Source of the DNA: Acidobacteriota bacterium
GTDB lineage: Bacteria > Acidobacteriota > Terriglobia > UBA7540
DNA: 17,500 nucleotides
Assembly (NCBI GenBank): GCA_021786455.1
Contig: JAJYNF010000093.1
Coordinates: 1-17,500, forward strand
Reading direction: 5' to 3'
The position numbers were made by a program, and so were the translations under genes. The notes under the pieces were generated by a model. That model saw only the letters and a program-made list of their open reading frames with translations, searched no databases and was not told where the DNA came from. Within the stretch, counting starts at the first letter, position 1. The number at the start of each line of letters is the position of its first letter. Positions 14,579-17,500 of the stretch are shown piece by piece.

Positions 14579-16723
14579 TTAGCGAGATTCGTGCGAAGCC
14601 TCACTCGGGGGCGGCGGATCGCTCGCCGATTGCGCGGCCTCGTTTCGCTGGTCCCGCAACACGGCCTTGCGGCTGAGCCGTATCTTGTTCCCTTCAATCG
14701 AGATGACCTTGACGAGCAGCTGGTCGCCGGGTTTCAACTCATCGCGGATATCCCGAATTCGATGCTCAGCCACTTCGCTAATGTGGAGTAAACCGTCGGT
14801 GCCGGGAAAAATCTCGACGAAGGCGCCGAAATCCGCCAGCCGCACCACCTTGCCCAGATAAGTTTTTCCCAATTCCGCTTCCGCCATCAGGTCATGGATC
14901 ATTTTGATGGCCTTGTTGGCGGCTGCCTCGTCGGTGGAGGCCACGTTGACACGCCCATCTTCCTCAACGTCAATCTTGGCTCCCGTTTGCTCGACAATGC
15001 CTCGAATCACCTTGCCGCCCGGCCCGATCAGTTCCCCGATCTTGGCGCGGTTGATTTGCAGCGTATAAATGTGCGGGGCATAAGGCGAGATCGTCGTCCG
15101 AGGCGAGGGCAGCGCCTCCAACATCCTGCTGAGCACATGCAGCCGCGCCCTTTTGGCTTGAGCCAGCGCCTCCGACATGATCTGCGCGGTGATGCCGCCG
15201 ATCTTAATATCCATCTGCAGAGCTGTAATTCCGTCTTTCGTGCCGGCCACTTTGAAGTCCATGTCGCCGTAATGATCTTCAGCGCCCGCGATGTCCGTTA
15301 GGATGGCGTATCGCTGGCTTTCCTTGACCAATCCCATGGCAATGCCGGCAACGGGAGCTTTGATGGGGCAGCCGGCATCCATGAGCGCGAGACACCCGCC
15401 GCACACCGTGGCCATGGAAGAGGATCCGTTGGATTCCAAAATGTCCGAGACCACGCGGACGGTGTAAGGAAACGCCGTCTCTTCGGGAAGCACTGCCAGC
15501 AGCGCCCGCTCCGCCAGCGCCCCGTGGCCAATTTCGCGTCGCCCGGGACCCCGTAAAAACCCTACCTCCCCGACGCTAAAGGGAGGGAAGTTATAGTGCA
15601 GCATAAAGCGCTTGAAGGATTCCCCTTCGAGCACGTCCAGCCTCTGCATGTCCTCCGCCGTTCCCAGGGTCACCGTCACCAGCGATTGCGTTTCGCCTCG
15701 CGTGAACAATGCCGAGCCGTGCGTCCGTGGCAGCAAGCTCACTTCGCACTGGATTGGCCGAACCTCTTCAAATCCGCGCCGGTCCGGCCGCTGCTGCTTG
15801 GCGAGCACTCCTTCGCGGAACAGCTCTTCCTGCAACGCGTCGAACACCTCGCCGGCTGCCTGTCGGCGGCTCTCGTCCTCTTCCGGATAACTCGCGACGA
15901 TCGCTTGGCGAATTTCGCTCACCCGACGCTCGCTCTCCAGCTTCGTGCGCCGCGAAGTATCCATCGCCTCCCAAAGCTCGCCCTCAACTTTGCCTCGCAC
16001 TTCTTTTCTCATCGCCTCGTTGCGCTGGGGCGGCACAAATTCACGTTTGCGGATTTTTAGCCGCTCGAAAAGTTCCTTTTCCGCAGCCACGACCTTGCGG
16101 ATTTCACCTTGGGCGTATTGCAAGGCGTCAATGACCGTTTCTTCGGAAACTTCGCTCGCCCCCGCCTCGACCATCATGATGGCATCCTCGGTTCCCGCAA
16201 CCACCATGTTGAGCAAGCTGGACTTCGCCTCCGCGTAAGTTGGATTGGTCACCAAGCGGCCATTGACCAAGCCCACTCGCACGGCGGCAATCGGCGTGGG
16301 AAACGGAATGTCCGACAAGTAAAGCGCCGCCGCGCCCGCCAGCACGCCTGGAATGTCCGGATTGTTCTCTGTGTCGGCAGAGAGCACCATGGCGATGACT
16401 TGCGTTTCGTCCCTGAATCCTTCGGGAAACATCGGCCGGATTGGCCGATCAATCAGTCGGCTGGTCAATATCTCCTTTTCGGTCGGACGCCCTTCACGCT
16501 TGAAGAAGCCTCCCGGAATTTTCCCGGCCGCGTAGGTGTATTCGCGGTAATCTACCGTCAGCGGAAAAAAATCAATCCCCTCGCGTGGCTCCGTTGAGCA
16601 TGCCGTCGCCAACACCACGGTGTCCCCATAGCGAACATACGCCGAGCCGTTGGCTTGTTTGGCTAACCGTCCCACTTCGAGGGTGAGTGTGGAATGTCCT
16701 AAAGAAATGCTGATCTGCTCCAT
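14579..16723 (-). CDS. pnp: Polyribonucleotide nucleotidyltransferase (PNPase)
   Basis: A phosphorolytic 3'-to-5' exoribonuclease that forms a trimer and degrades mRNA. The 714 residues comprise two RNase PH cores (about 1-225 and 315-550) joined by an all-helical linker, a KH domain with GPGG (around 560-570) and a C-terminal S1 domain (about 620-690, GKVVRLADFGAFVEIFPGTD). The second core keeps the catalytic Asp pair D483 and D489 in EDHYGDMDFKVAG. The short Pro/Ser tail is non-conserved. The start ATG at 16723 matches the family start (MEQISISLG). GGAGG is 14 nt upstream, farther than usual. It follows rpsO, but a terminator separates the two. Confidence 0.97.
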   Translation of the reverse strand: MEQISISLGHSTLTLEVGRLAKQANGSAYVRYGDTVVLATACSTEPREGIDFFPLTVDYREYTYAAGKIPGGFFKREGRPTEKEILTSRLIDRPIRPMFPEGFRDETQVIAMVLSADTENNPDIPGVLAGAAALYLSDIPFPTPIAAVRVGLVNGRLVTNPTYAEAKSSLLNMVVAGTEDAIMMVEAGASEVSEETVIDALQYAQGEIRKVVAAEKELFERLKIRKREFVPPQRNEAMRKEVRGKVEGELWEAMDTSRRTKLESERRVSEIRQAIVASYPEEDESRRQAAGEVFDALQEELFREGVLAKQQRPDRRGFEEVRPIQCEVSLLPRTHGSALFTRGETQSLVTVTLGTAEDMQRLDVLEGESFKRFMLHYNFPPFSVGEVGFLRGPGRREIGHGALAERALLAVLPEETAFPYTVRVVSDILESNGSSSMATVCGGCLALMDAGCPIKAPVAGIAMGLVKESQRYAILTDIAGAEDHYGDMDFKVAGTKDGITALQMDIKIGGITAQIMSEALAQAKRARLHVLSRMLEALPSPRTTISPYAPHIYTLQINRAKIGELIGPGGKVIRGIVEQTGAKIDVEEDGRVNVASTDEAAANKAIKMIHDLMAEAELGKTYLGKVVRLADFGAFVEIFPGTDGLLHISEVAEHRIRDIRDELKPGDQLLVKVISIEGNKIRLSRKAVLRDQRNEAAQSASDPPPPSEASHESR

Positions 16724-16897
16724 GGTTATATCTCATGCCTCCATTTTTCGCGCTTCGCGGATTCTCTTGAACACCGTCTTGAGTGGCCACCGGGTGCATC
16801 GGGCCACCCTGCAAATTTCCTTGATGGAAGACTAGAATCGACCCGAAGCGCGTCTTGGCACCGCTATCTGGTCCCCCAGCCCTACTTCCTCTTAAAC
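16724..16897 (-). promoter_or_regulatory. pnp leader region with small inverted repeats
   Basis: About 170 nt between the rpsO terminator and pnp. On the minus strand it contains two GGTGGCC direct repeats about 20 nt apart, a GGGTG/CACCC pair and a CGCG-AAG-CGCG mini-hairpin just before the ribosome binding site. No clear -35/-10 pair stands out. In Escherichia coli the pnp leader folds into a stem-loop cleaved by RNase III for autoregulation; whether this leader acts likewise is not shown. Confidence 0.3.
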
Positions 16898-16931
16898 AAA
16901 AAACGGCCCGCCTCCGGCGCGAAGCGGACCG
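16898..16931 (-). terminator. Rho-independent terminator after rpsO
   Basis: On the minus strand an 8-bp GC-rich stem (CGGTCCGC with GCGGGCCG, one G-T pair) is followed directly by TTTTTTG. It lies about 60 nt past the rpsO stop and separates rpsO from pnp. Confidence 0.75.
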
Positions 16932-16990
16932 CTTGATTCCGAATCAAAACTTGTCGCGGGAGAATTCCCTGCTCGCCTTCCACAACACCG

Positions 16991-17260
16991 TTACTTGCGA
17001 ATGCCCAATCTCTCAATCACCTTTTGGTAGCGCCCGGCATCATGCCGCCGCAAATATTCAAGCAGCCGCTTCCTCTTGCCCACCATTATCAGCAGGCCCC
17101 GCCGCGAGGCGTGGTCCTTGCGGTGGCTTCGGAAATGCTCCGTCAAATACGAAATGCGTTCGCTTAAAAGCGCAATTTGGACCTCCGGCGAGCCGGTGTC
17201 CTTCGAGTGGGTCCGATAGCGGCTAATCAGTTCCGTCTTGGACTCACGGGCCAATGGCAT
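16991..17260 (-). CDS. rpsO: 30S ribosomal protein S15
   Basis: An 89-residue primary 16S-binding protein of the 30S subunit. Signatures: HSKDTGSPEVQIALLSERI, LTEHFRSHRKDHASRRGLL and VGKRKRLLEYLR. The frame is open further upstream, but the ATG at 17260 gives the exact family length, with AGAGGAG 9 nt before it. It is the first gene of the minus-strand group, followed by its own terminator and then pnp. Confidence 0.97.
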   Translation of the reverse strand: MPLARESKTELISRYRTHSKDTGSPEVQIALLSERISYLTEHFRSHRKDHASRRGLLIMVGKRKRLLEYLRRHDAGRYQKVIERLGIRK

Positions 17261-17300
17261 TCGCTCTCGCTCCTCTTGTGTCTCTTTCCTATTCCACCTT

Positions 17301-17329
17301 AGCTTAGCACGATACCTTACCCATAGCAA
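17301..17329 (-). promoter_or_regulatory. Candidate promoter for rpsO
   Basis: On the minus strand TTGCTA (4/6) is followed by a 17-nt spacer and TAAGCT (3/6), the latter with an extended TGC. An overlapping pair, TTAATA and TATCGT at 17-nt spacing, is equally plausible. Either puts the transcript start about 35-45 nt before the ATG. Confidence 0.35.
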
Positions 17330-17500
17330 ACTATTAACGCCTTTTTTGATCCCCAAACCACTCAGCGCCAGAAAATCATCCTTCAGGGCGGGGCAAGTTA
17401 TCCCGCGGACGTTTGGTTTGACATCCTGACGCCGGAAACCGCCCATGTCCTGGCCACCTATGGCGAGGACTTTTACGCCGGAAAGCCCGCCATGACGATT
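17327..17500 (+). pseudogene. 5'-truncated remnant resembling the trimerisation region of a GH42 beta-galactosidase
   Basis: An open plus-strand frame that runs off the right edge and begins after a TAG at 17324-17326. It has no ATG, GTG or TTG before an ATG at 17492. The encoded peptide reads ...GGASYPADVWFDILTPETAH then VLATYGEDFYAGKPAMTI. The A-x-VLATY-x-x-DFYAGxPAxT pattern is what I recall from the trimerisation domain of GH42 beta-galactosidases. That domain lies in the middle to C-terminal part of those enzymes, after a catalytic barrel of about 400 residues, and none of that barrel is present here. The space up to rpsO is too short to hold it. It is either a decayed gene whose 5' part was lost, or a boundary created by assembly. 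Product identity is moderate; the absence of a start is direct observation. Confidence 0.5.

Noticed and set aside
17261..17446. 62-codon N-terminal extension of rpsO
   Set aside because: The extension crosses the rpsO promoter candidate and the GH42-like frame. S15 is 89 residues across bacteria, and a good ribosome binding site precedes the internal ATG at 17260.

Overview
The window is a GC-rich stretch of bacterial chromosome made up almost entirely of core housekeeping genes. The gene content and protein style suggest a soil-type bacterium, most plausibly an Acidobacteriota member: a PilZ/Cys-pair/PilZ protein, a PBP1 with a long Pro-rich tail, and a GH42-like fragment. This placement is inference from style; there is no rRNA or other decisive marker in view. 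I see no CRISPR array, IS element, prophage or tRNA.

Layout: (1) The left edge holds the first 30 codons of an exported protein on the minus strand, then a minus-strand PilZ-domain protein. (2) A plus-strand block starts from a sigma70-like promoter: proS, a small one-TM protein and a class A penicillin-binding protein, packed with gaps of 30 and 3 nt. A divergent methylenetetrahydrofolate-reductase-like protein and priA follow on the same strand, each with its own candidate extended -10. (3) priA converges with a long minus-strand block. In transcription order (right to left) this reads rpsO, terminator, pnp, a 368-nt non-coding gap, ffh, rpsP, khpA, rimM, trmD, rplS and a small membrane protein. 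(4) The right edge carries an open plus-strand frame that looks like the trimerisation region of a GH42 beta-galactosidase but has no start codon and no N-terminal catalytic barrel.

The minus-strand block is the classic translation and secretion cluster. It supplies SRP GTPase (Ffh), ribosomal proteins S16, L19 and S15, a 16S maturation factor (RimM), tRNA m1G37 methylation (TrmD), an RNA chaperone (KhpA) and RNA decay (PNPase). The plus-strand block mixes proline charging, peptidoglycan synthesis, a folate-like flavoprotein and replication restart.

I found no convincing undescribed multi-gene system. The points most worth a second look are the divergent MTHFR paralogue, the GH42 remnant beside rpsO, the His-to-Asn change in the transglycosylase motif of the PBP, the hairpin-rich ffh/pnp gap, and the small membrane protein appended to the rplS operon.
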